NCBI GenBank assembly: GCA_036897625.1
Contig: JAYMTA010000388.1
Coordinates: forward strand, 1-30,052
Source of the DNA: Pelargonium cotyledonis
Lineage: Eukaryota > Streptophyta > Magnoliopsida > Geraniales > Geraniaceae
Direction of reading: 5' to 3'
DNA: 30,052 nt
A program made the position numbers and the translations under genes. Under the pieces are notes generated by a model. It did no database searches and was not told the DNA's origin. It worked only from the letters and a program-made list of their open reading frames with translations. How positions within the stretch are numbered: the first letter of the stretch is position 1; every line of letters starts with the position of its first letter. Shown piece by piece: positions 21,044 to 29,698 of the stretch.

Positions 21044-22056
21044 GGTTTGAACTCCGTCAGGGTCTTTGAACTATCCATTTTATTCCGCATGGGTCCTTGA
21101 ACTTTGTTTTGTTCCGGCGTGGTCCTTGAACTATCCATTTTGTTCCCCCGACGTCCCTTCAGTTAATTTTTTAACGGAATCCGTTAACTAGGCTAACGTG
21201 GCACTTTTTTTTACAATAAAAATATAATTTTTAATGGTAAATTACCATTATACCATCAACTTGTTTTCAAATTTACGAAAATGCCATTACACTTTATTCT
21301 TTTCTCCTCACTCCCTCTTTCCGGCACCACCTCCACTCCGGCACCACCTGCTCACCTCCGGCCACACACTCTGGCACCACTTACTCAACTCCAGCCACAC
21401 ACTCCGACACCACCAGCTCACCTCCGGCCATATCTGAGACGAGTCCGTGCCAGATCTGGGACGAGACCTCGTCGAACTTCAGCGGCTTTGGAGGAGAGAA
21501 GAGGATCGGAGGACGGTGGAGGACTTTCGCGGCGAAGGATGACGGTTCCAGATCTGGACGGCTCCGGCACCACCTGCTCACGAGAGAGAGGAGAGAGTGA
21601 GATGCACCACCTGCTCACGGTTCCAGTTTGTTGTTATTGTTGATATAATGTTTTGTTGATGGTTGTTGTTGATTGTTGTTGAATGTTGTTGTTGTTGTTG
21701 ATATAATGTTGTTGTTGATTTTCATTTCAATTTTCATTTTTTTTTTCATAATTTTATATTTGTCGGAAAATTCAAAAACTTTGAAGTTTCCAGCGACGGA
21801 AGTTCTTGAAGAATATTAAATAAATAAATAATAGAATAAAGTTGAGAGTAAAATGGTAATTTTACATAAATATTAATTTTTTAATTGCAAAAAAGTGACA
21901 CGTCAGCATAGTTAACGGATTTCGTTAAAAAATTACTGGAAGGGACGTCGGAAGGAACAAAATGGATAGTTCAAGGACCACGCCGGAATAAAACAAAGTT
22001 CAAGAACCCACACGGAATAAAGTGAATAGTTCAAGGACCCTGACGGAGTTAAAACC
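21044..22056. mobile_element. MULE-like non-autonomous element, 1013 bp, perfect 9-bp target duplication
   Basis: The left end starts GGTTTGAACTCCGTCAGGG. The right end is its reverse complement with one change, ending CCCTGACGGAGTTAAAACC. The terminal inverted repeats extend about 160 bp. TTATTTTTA occurs exactly on both sides (21035-21043 and 22057-22065), a 9-bp duplication typical of Mutator-like elements. The interior at 21300-21620 is GC-rich and coding-like, with CTCCGGCACCACC repeats, and could be captured host sequence. GTT/TTG repeats follow at 21630-21720. No transposase is present. The element is absent from copy A. Confidence 0.88.
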
Positions 22057-22647
22057 TTATTTTTAAAAGAGCCGAATATATATATCATAAGTTAGTGTAG
22101 CATAGAAACATGCAAATCACGTTATGTTGACTTGGTAAGGTTTACATGCAAATCACGAAATGTTGACTTGGTAAGGTTTGGCATAGTATAAGAAAATTTC
22201 AAACCGATTGATCTTATTTTGTAAAAATTGTACACATATATGATATTCTTGGATGCAACACAGAGCTTTCTGGCCAAGTTCTTGGACAGAACTTTGTGCG
22301 TATTTGGGCAATTTCCATTCTTAAAAAGAAATACTACAAAGAAAAGGAGAAGAAGCTAGAATCTAAGTATAAGAAAAATAGAAGGTATTGATAAAGAAAA
22401 CACATGAGCTTCTTGTACGGTGATAAACGGTATCTATGTATCTTAACAAGGAAGGAAATAAAAACTACACTACTCCGAAAATTCAGCAAAATGATGAAGA
22501 AACTCAATAAGAAGGTTGATTTCATTCCTACAAATAGCAAGCTCCGGGGAAAGAATTACTTATACTAAATTGATAGATCTTGTGATCAAAATAACCACAC
22601 ATATAAATAAACACAGGATTTATTTGGCGTCCGATAACAACAACAGG

Positions 22648-22752
22648 ATGGGAATGGGAATGGGAATTGGAGCAAAGAAGCGTCCTCGGAAGGGTGGTAT
22701 TCTGAAGGGGATACTGAGCTGTATCTGCCTAGGAAACCCCAAAACAGAGTGA
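22648..22752 (+). CDS. Small basic 34-residue ORF of unknown function (copy B only)
   Basis: The ATG at 22648 begins inside a GGGAAT repeat that gives an MGMGMGIG start, and the frame ends at TGA 22750-22752. The predicted peptide has a basic stretch (AKKRPRKGG) followed by a short hydrophobic, cysteine-containing tail (ILKGILSCICLG). I do not recognise it, and it is not a DVL/RTFL peptide. The downstream sequence is well conserved with copy A, but about 170 bases including this ORF are missing there, leaving only the last few codons (near 15148). An overlapping longer frame lacks a better ATG. It may be a real small gene, or chance within a repeat. Confidence 0.25.
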   Translation: MGMGMGIGAKKRPRKGGILKGILSCICLGNPKTE

Positions 22753-23505
22753 TTATATATTTTCTTGATTTTGCATGTTGTTGATTCTTGTAAGGATGTG
22801 AAGCTATAGATTTGTCTGTTTGTCTGTGTGTTTGGATCAAAATAAATTTGCTTGTCTGTTGTGTTGACTGCTGAGGAACAGAGAGTGTTTTCAATATGTA
22901 GTACTTGTCATTAGGTTTACTGTAATGTATGCTTCTCTACGTACTGTTTGTGTGTTTAATTTGAATATAATATATGAGATTTTTATAACTACCTACTTCT
23001 TTATATATCTTGCATTGCATGCATAACCTATTTTCACCTACAAATTTCCAAACCAGAGTATACTTAATTATCATGAGCTGAATCTATGTTTCGGATCCTA
23101 AAACACAGGATTTGTTTTACTCATATGTTTCTCCAACGAGGATCTTCTTCCAGCCCCAGCTATCTAGTCGAGCTGACAGTCGAGCTTGAATGGGTCGTTT
23201 TATTTTTAGGTTACTTTTGTTCTTGAGCCCGGCCCATCAAGCCCGCGAGCCGGATTCGTAATAAAATTTGCATATAAAAATTTCTCTCGATGTAGAGGGA
23301 AATTACACTTGCTTATTCTGAACTTGACACATTTCGTATTTGGATATCCTAAACTATTTTTTGTTACTTTTGATTACATGAACTTCTCATGCTTTATTCC
23401 ATAGCTCATATGCTCAACACATGATAAAAAAAATTGAAATCCAAAAACTGTCTTTTATTCTCTTCTTTTTCCATCAAAAACAAGTTCATTAACGCTTTGC
23501 GGAAA

Positions 23506-23588
23506 TGTTAGAGTATAAAACTATTATTGGGCCTTCGACTATCAACCTAATCTTTTAATTGAGTTGGTTCTTTACATGGTATTAGAAA
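23506..23588 (+). mobile_element. Short LTR (71 bp) plus tRNA-Met primer-binding site
   Basis: A segment present only in copy B runs from TGTTAGAGTATAAAACT to GAGTTGGTTCTTTACA (23506-23576), with the TG...CA ends of an LTR. It is followed directly by TGGTATTAGAAA (23577-23588), close to the plant initiator-Met primer-binding site TGGTATCAGAGC. Copy A reads straight through the site ('gcggaaatatcaaaattc' near 15920). The very short LTR fits a TRIM-type miniature retrotransposon. The internal region and second LTR are missing. Confidence 0.7.
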
Positions 23589-23861
23589 ACATCAAAATTC
23601 TCCAAAAATTCTATTTATTTAACCATCTCACTAAAGAAAACTATTTGATCAAACTCGTAGATGAATTAAGACAAATCAAAACAAAACAAAGAAAACTAAT
23701 AATTTTGATTTCTCCCATCATGTTAAAGATTAAACAAAACTGACGAATGTGAACAAGGTTAAAGAAATAATAAATTCAATCCTAAAACTAATAAAACCTA
23801 ACAATCCAGATCTAAAACTAAGGAAAAGTTCAAACCAAACCTTAACACAGTAACACTAATA

Positions 23862-24112
23862 CTCTCTCCGTCCCAAAATGAGTGTCTTGTTTGTCTAAAT
23901 TTTTTGTCTCAAAATGAATGTCATGTTTCTGTTTTTGTTATTATATTATTGTTTTTTCCAAATTACTCTTATCACTTATGCACATTAACAGATCTGCACA
24001 TGAGGTGTAAGTGAGAAAGTGAAGGTAACAGTAGAGACACATTAAATTATCTGAAAATTCTTAAATTTTACAAAAAATTGGAAACAAAACACTTATTTTG
24101 TAATTAAAAGAG
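23862..24112. mobile_element. Stowaway-like (Mariner) MITE, 251 bp
   Basis: The left end CTCTCTCCGTCCCAAAATGA matches the classic Stowaway terminus. The right end, CACTTATTTTGTAATTAAAAGAG, is the decayed reverse complement. TA dinucleotides flank both sides (23860-23861 and 24113-24114). The length is normal for the family. Copy A lacks it: the sequence there goes directly through 'aataatacttaacaatg' near 16228-16244. Confidence 0.8.
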
Positions 24113-24319
24113 TAATACTTAACAATGACGCCGACATTGAAGACCATGCTGGCGAAGTGGAGAAGAGAGGGCGTCAGCCATCTAATAATAATAAAAACAA
24201 TTATTCTATTACTTTTATTTTTATTATTATTAGAGACAAGACAAGATCCATTTTAGTGCTAAAAAAGTTCTTAATGGGCCATATTAGTACTCAAATTAAT
24301 AAATAGGCCTATTAATCTA

Positions 24320-24780
24320 ATATATATATGTGACATTTGTCACCCTTAATTTTTCAAATGAGAGTCTAATTGATTGACATGTGTTAATTTTCATTCTCCA
24401 AGTTTATGTCACGTGTCATTTTTAACAAATAATTTAAAATTATTTTAAAAATATTCTTAGTAATCATCTTCTGTATTTATGTATTGAGGATTCTAAACCA
24501 ATAATTATTTGGCTTAGCGTAAGCCACCAATAAGATTATGACACCTCATTTAAAATGCTTGAATCCAGCGGGTCGCTTCGCTTCCATAAATTCACTTGGT
24601 GGGTAACTGAGAATTTTAATGAGGTGACAATCTCTCATTGGTTTGGTTTAGGTTAAGCCAAAAAATTCTTGGCTTAGATTTCTTATTCTATATATAGATT
24701 TCAAAAAAATAACGTAGAAAGATTTAAACCAACAAACTGCCAATTTTTCGAAAATAATTTATCTTAGATAACCAAACAAT
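24320..24780. repeat. Foldback sequence of uncertain type before the LINE
   Basis: This stretch is found only in copy B. An inverted pair, with arms at about 24510-24560 (GGCTTAGCGTAAGCC, then 'gacacctcattt') and about 24620-24680, surrounds a 'gcgggtcgcttcgcttcc' loop region. The left border 'tctaatatatatatg' and the 'ctatatatagatt' near 24688-24700 are roughly inverted copies. It may be a MITE or a Helitron-derived fragment. The ends are not fixed. Confidence 0.35.
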
Positions 24781-25167
24781 TCTTAACATTTACGTCTCTC
24801 TCTTTCCACGGCTAGGGTTTGCGCCGCCTAGGGTTGCGTCGTCGGTTCGCTACGGCTCTAGCGCGGCCTTGTACTACGCTTCCTCTGCTGCTCCGTCAAG
24901 GCCGATATCGTCAGTCAACACAGAGCGTTTTCCATCAGCACAGAGAATGCAGCGTCGTCGTCCGTTGCTTCTCGTCGGAGGTCTCGCGCCGCCCTTCACC
25001 TACGCGTCCTCTGCTGCTGCTGGGAAGGTCGCGAATTGATTCAGAGCACACCGTCGTGAATCGATTATGTCTGTCGTCCACGAAGTCGCTGAGATTTCTA
25101 GAGCTTTAACATCTACTACATTTCCACCGTCATACTGCGATTCCAGCCGCCGCAACAGAGTCAGGTA

Positions 25168-26743
25168 ATGGGCGCTCCGGTTTCAAATCGTCAATCGGTC
25201 GCATTGTATTTTGGAAATCTCCTTGTGTCTATCACGCCTAGCTGGCTCACGAATATTGCCCAAAAGTATGCCGCCGCCACCGACTGCTTTATACCGAAGA
25301 ATCCTAATCGTGCCGGGCAAGTATTTGGTTTTGTCCACTTCTCCTCTCGTTCGAGCGCGTCAAAGGTCCGGCAGACTCTCCATGATACTTCTCTTAAACA
25401 ACATCGTTTGCTTGTAGATTGGGCTAATCAAACCCAAATCAGGAATCGCACTCATGTGTTTTTCTACCCATAAGCCGTCTGTCTTTGTCTCATTTTCCAA
25501 ATCTCGTGCCCGGAACTCCTCTCGCAGTAAGGCTTTCCCAGTTTCGAATCATGTTACAAAGGTCTCTGCAGCTAAGCAGGAGTTAGGGTTTAAGACTAAT
25601 TTCATTCTTGACAAACGGAGGTGGAGTATATTGGCAGTTTCCCGTACCCAGGTTACTAAGAGTTATCTCTCTGAGGTTATTAGAGGGCAGGGGATTTTTG
25701 ACATTGATGTTCATCAACTTGGTAACAAGGTTTTTTCTCTTTCTTTTTCAGATGAGGCTTACATGCTTGCTATGAAGGAGACGGGTTGGGCGTAGTTCTC
25801 CCAATGGTTTACAAGTTTTCATGATTGGAGTTGGCTGAAACGTAAAGGGGTTCTATTCTTTTGGCTCTCCATTTTAGGCCTTCTTTTGCATATCCGGCAC
25901 TTGAATAGCATTAAAGAAGTCACCAAGCATTTCAGTGAGCTCCTTATGGTCCACCCAAGTTTTGATTCAGGACACTGTTTGGACAAAGTGCAGGTGCTTC
26001 TTCAATCCTCCTATTTCGCTCCGTGTTCCGGTTCGATTTCGTTTTGCATTGGTTCTGCATCACTGTATGTTGCTGTCGCTGAAATGTCAGGTGCTGACAT
26101 CCTGCCGTTTCCATCGATTGCTGAAGTGGATGACAGTCCTCCCCCTACCCCTACGTCGCCGGCTAAACCATCTGCTTCTTCTAAGTTTGAGCAGTCAGCA
26201 ACTCGTAGGTCTCCTTTTACCTCTGGGAAGGGGTTGATTAGTAATGGGCTTTTTGAGCCCATCTCTTCAACAGGTGGCCAAGACTCATATGTGGGCCAGG
26301 CGGATGTAGCCCATTTGAATCAGGCAAGCTCAAATTCTTTATCGCCAGTTTCGACCAAGGGTATTGATCCTCTCATAGCTGCCTCATCATTCTTGGGCCA
26401 ATCTCATGGTAATGGCCCACCATCTAATCAGTTAATGCCAATTGGGCCCACTGCATTAAACTATAGTTCATCATCTTTACAGGAACCACAGGAATAGCAA
26501 CCGCGTCACAACTATGTCAGTGTTCTCCTTGCTCCAGCCTCTTCTTCCTCAGGTGATCTCCATTTTGTAAATGTTCGTCGCAAGACCGTTAGGTCTCCTA
26601 ATAAATTTGTGGTCCACTCCGACTCTAGCAGCTCTCCGGTGGACTCATGCAAAGCCGTGTTTGATATCTTTCAACGTGTGATCGGTTCTAAGTCAGCTAT
26701 TCTGGATCAGCTTTGGGTAACTGAGGCTGACAACAATACGTGA
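25168..26743 (+). pseudogene. LINE ORF1 with N-terminal RRM, frameshifted
   Basis: The ATG at 25168 opens an RNA-recognition-motif domain with RNP2-like LYFGNL (residues 13-18) and RNP1-like GQVFGFVHF (50-58). RRM-type ORF1 proteins are known from BNR-type plant L1 elements. The frame ends at 25473, and the rest continues in another frame from about 25455. In that frame a TAG lies at 25793-25795 and another at 26495-26497 before the final TGA at 26741-26743. The C-terminal part is rich in Pro and Ser. There is at least one frameshift and two premature stops, so the gene is inactive. Confidence 0.8.
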
Positions 26744-26771
26744 TCGTGGAGCTCGGTACCCGCGTCTCGTG

Positions 26772-26957
26772 ATGTGTTTTCTATCTTGGAACATCAGAGG
26801 CGCTCAGGCGCATCATAAGAGAGATCATTTACGGTCTCTTATTCAGGTCTCGAACCCAAGCTTTGTGTTTACTCAAGGAAACAAAATCTCAGGTAATCTC
26901 AAGTCGTCGATCGATTTTTGGCATCGTGTTCATGGCAGCATCATTCCGTGCAATTAG
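26772..26957 (+). pseudogene. LINE ORF2, start of endonuclease domain only
   Basis: The frame begins MCFLSWNIRGAQ, the signature opening of the LINE apurinic-like endonuclease (SWN-RG, with the catalytic-site Asn). The next catalytic motif, normally QETK, reads QGNK here, consistent with an extra G near 26880. The frame stops after 61 codons, and everything beyond it, including the reverse transcriptase, is deleted. It cannot support its own transposition. Confidence 0.75.
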
Positions 26958-27177
26958 GACGAATTCCCGTCAGCCGCAAACTCTTTCCTTCGTATTCAAT
27001 GTTTAGCTCTTTCGCTTATTTCTTGTATTGACTCTACAATTGTATAGAGTTTTCGGCAAGCCGGATCTAGTGTCTATTTTGGCAAGTTTCCGGTGCACTT
27101 TTCCATTTTACTTTTATTATCACCCTTTGGGTCAATTTAATAAAAGGTACCGCTCGCTTATCAAAAAAAAAAATCAC
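26958..27177 (+). other. LINE 3' untranslated region and poly(A) tail
   Basis: The 220 bases after the ORF2 fragment contain 'attgtatagagttttcggcaagcc' and 'gggtcaatttaataaaaggtac', where AATAAAA lies at 27139-27145 as a likely poly(A) signal. An 11-A run follows at 27167-27177. AT-rich host DNA follows with no gene visible from 27178 to 27440. Confidence 0.65.
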
Positions 27178-27342
27178 AGAATTGACTTTTTTTAAGCAAG
27201 ATTAATTGTTTGTGTTAGCATTAGAACTAATGAAAATTAATTATTCATGAATAAAAAATAACGATATTTATATAAAAAAAAACTTATAATAAGTGGAAGT
27301 AAAATATTAGTTAATTGTTTAATAAATATTAGAACAAATAAA

Positions 27343-27436
27343 TGAATGTACTGTGTATAAGTATTTATTTCTCAAACCCTAGTGACGCCGCCTCTCTCTC
27401 TCTGCTAGGGCTTGAATGTACTGTGTATAAGTATTT
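27343..27436 (+). repeat. Two 24-bp perfect direct repeats around a 46-bp CT-rich insert
   Basis: The same 24 bases (starting TGAATGTACTG, ending AAGTATTT) occur at 27343-27366 and 27413-27436. Between them are 46 bases with 'aaccctag', 'gacgccgcc' and a CT run, quite unlike the AT-rich surroundings. The layout is that of a small insertion with target duplication, or of a short tandem duplication with a filler. Confidence 0.8.
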
Positions 27437-27787
27437 CACAAATTCTCATGTTTTTTTCTCTTTCAGTGAATTATACGAGATGCAACTTTAATAATATAAT
27501 CGAAATAAAATATATAGATTGATTTTAGATATTTCATTTCATTTGTTTTTATAATAATTAAGCATACTTAGTCATTTGATATAAAATGTATTGATAAATG
27601 AATTGACAAATAATGAACTACTGGGCAGAGAGTTGAAAACATTTTGGATGGTTGAAACCAAAACAAAATTTAAAATAAGTTAATCTAAATTAAGATTTGA
27701 GATTTTGTAAAATAGATAAGGTTAAAATAATTAGTATTGATTCTACCCAAAAAATCAAAGTTTTTCCCGGGAGTCACAAGCCGACGC

Positions 27788-29062
27788 GTGGCGCCCGAGC
27801 GCCACGTCACTCGAGGCCCCGGATTCGAGTCCACGAGGCCAAAGAGCGTTCATGCCTCGAAAGACAACTCTCATCCTCACAGCGATGACCAACGTCGTCC
27901 GACGGTCCCCGAAGGCACCACGTGGCCCGGGCGCCCAGGGAACGACTCTTGAGGTCTCGACACCTTCGAGGTCTCGCTCGACAGCTTCCCGGGAATCGAA
28001 TGCCCAAGTCAAGGTCCTTCGGCGTCCCAAATTCACAAAGAGACCAAACCAAAATCATTTTCGAAGACTCGCACAAAGGTCGTTCGACACTCAACCTTGG
28101 ATGGCTCGGGACACACGAGATTCCCCCGGCCTTGCCCTTGGATGTCCCGAGACATCCGAGTCCACTCCGAGCGACTTCGAATGTCCAAGACCATCCGAAA
28201 ACTCTCTGAGGTCCGCGTGAATTCTCCGAGCACCGAAAGCCCACCAAATGTCCAAGGCATCCATACATACCATGTCTGTACTGACCATCCCTGGCCAGTA
28301 TGGACATGGCTAGTCCAAAGCCTTACCCATGCCTCCCTCAGACCTTCCATTCCTTCCCTTCTTGCCTTCTCCATACCTTGAGCCTCACATGCCTTTCCAA
28401 TCTTTCCTCGAACCGTCCACGCATCCCCAAACCCCGCAAGGCCACACCTTGGTCCGTACTGGGCAAGGTTTTCCGTACTAGCCACCGCTAGTCAGAATGC
28501 CAAATGCCTTCCCTTTATTTCCTTGAACTTTTTAAGGCCTCCCGCTTTATCCTTGGACCTCTGAGACCTTCCCCCCAACTCCTCTAAGCTTCTCAAGACC
28601 CCTAATGAGCCCATTGTGTCTGTATTGACCACATGGGTCTGTACTGGACACCCTTGATCAGTACCTACACTGACCAAACGGCTAAGTCACCCTCTTGTCC
28701 CGTTCCCCATCCCCACTTGCCTCCATGAAACTTCCTTAGGCTTCCCATGTCGTCCCACAATGTCCAAACCCGTCAAAGACATCACAAATCTTTCCCAAAG
28801 ACTCCCAAGCATGGTCACCGGCCGTACCAGCCACCTCTGGTCAGTACGGACAAGGACCAACAAGTCCTTCGTCCAAACTTTGTTGTTCCCTTCCAAACGC
28901 ATCCAACAATCTCCCTTGGCTATCTGGGGTTGTCCCACGTTCTCTCTTGGTCGTCCAAAGCTTCTAAGAAATGTTCAAAGTGTGTCCAAGGGAGTCCAAA
29001 ATCGATTCAAGTCCATCTAAGGCCATCCACAGCTCGTTCGCGGACGTCCTCGCGGATCCGCG
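27788..29062 (+). repeat. GC-rich block with four hairpin-centred units (copy B)
   Basis: This is the counterpart of 18911-20144. The opening palindrome is GTGGCGCCCGAGCGCCAC (27788-27805), with perfect 7-bp arms and an altered centre. The closing CGCGGATCCGCG (29051-29062) is unchanged. The units are centred near 28290, 28480, 28650 and 28838. The first hairpin (28270-28309) keeps the same layout as copy A, with a C-to-T change in each arm. The plus strand stays pyrimidine-rich between hairpins. No protein family is recognisable in any frame. Confidence 0.75.
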
Positions 29063-29215
29063 TAGGGGTGAAAATAATCCGTTATCAGATCCAGAATTAT
29101 GGATACTATCCAAATGGATACCAGATAAACAGCTATTGGATACTTGTTTGGAACATGAATATAGAAATTTCAGGATACGGATATATCCGGTAAAATGAAA
29201 CGGATATCCGAAAAA
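29063..29215 (+). mobile_element. hAT-like terminal fragment (copy B)
   Basis: TAGGGGTGAAAATAATCCG follows the CGCGGATCCGCG palindrome, succeeded by ATCCG/CGGAT-type subterminal repeats up to an A-rich run at about 29211-29222. It is the counterpart of 20145-20330, with small deletions. Confidence 0.5.
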
Positions 29216-29487
29216 AAAAAAATTTTAATTGTATAAAATTAAAATAAATATATATATAATTATACGAAAGAAAATGTTTATCTTATAAGCTTATCTTTAT
29301 ATTGTAATTAGATTAAAAAAAAAAAAGTAAGTGTTTGCTTACTCATTGAGTTAATATTTGTAAGGTAAAGTCATTAAAACTTTGATTCTTAATGATTATT
29401 ATTTTTTTTTTGGTCAAATTTGGGACTTCCTTATTTAAACTTTAATAATGTAAGATAAAGTAAGTTCTTACTACGTCATATTTAAAC

Positions 29488-29698
29488 TTTGATGGTTCTT
29501 TTAGACTTTAGTACTGAATAAATGTGTTAATTTGATGGATTTAAATATTTTCACATGCTTGAACTTAAGTAATTTATTGAATAATGTTTTAATTTGATAG
29601 ACTTTGTCAATTTATGTAATGATTTATAATGTTATAGTTTTAATTTGATGGGTTTCGTCAATTTAGTTTTTCTTATATATAATTATTATAATATTTAA
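29488..29698. other. AT-rich intergenic DNA
   Basis: This sequence lies beyond the end of the duplication. It contains a short repeated phrase, 'tttaatttgatgg/tagact..gtcaattta', at about 29530-29545, 29589-29605 and 29638-29665. There is no gene. Confidence 0.4.

Larger units (their letters stand above)
24800..27177 (+). mobile_element. Internally deleted LINE (L1-type with RRM in ORF1)
   Basis: The order is a GC-rich 5' leader (about 24800-25167), a broken ORF1 (25168-26743), the first 60 or so codons of ORF2 (26772-26957), a 3' untranslated region, and an A-tract at 27167-27177. More than 3 kb that would encode most of the endonuclease and all of the reverse transcriptase is missing, while both ends remain. 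That is unusual, because LINEs normally lose the 5' end. The start of the element and its target duplication could not be located with confidence. Confidence 0.8.
20765..29487 (+). repeat. Tandem duplication, copy B (about 8.7 kb with insertions)
   Basis: This is the partner of 14575-20593. It is longer because it has gained the MULE-like element at 21044, an LTR with primer site at 23506, a Stowaway-like MITE at 23862, and about 3.1 kb at 24320-27440 that includes a LINE. It lacks both copy A insertions at 16334-17868. Homology on the left is diffuse around 20765-20900, where 'acctcccaggcccagc' and 'tatctggtatg' match copy A at 14622-14655. Confidence 0.8.
27440..29487 (+). repeat. Copy B right segment (pairs with 18541-20593)
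   Basis: It has the same order as copy A: AT-rich lead, GC-rich block (27788-29062), hAT-like terminal sequence (29063-29215) and an AT-rich tail ending with 'tacgtcatatttaaact' at about 29487. Differences from copy A are mostly substitutions and small indels. Confidence 0.85.

Noticed and set aside
24314..24340. Possible Helitron 5' end (TC followed by TAATATATATATG after an A)
   Set aside because: The start fits loosely, but I found no CTRR end with a preceding hairpin to pair with it, and no replication-helicase sequence.
27807..28307. Long open frame on the minus strand of the GC-rich block, partly conserved in copy A (19144-19407)
   Set aside because: The block is GC-rich and several frames are open at once. 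The translation looks like no family, and the frame is cut short in copy A. Shared openness follows from the duplication.
18911..29062. CRISPR-like array or bacterial system in the spaced GC repeats
   Set aside because: The units are degenerate, 165-190 bp apart and lie in plant nuclear DNA with no associated genes; this is repeat DNA and not a CRISPR array.
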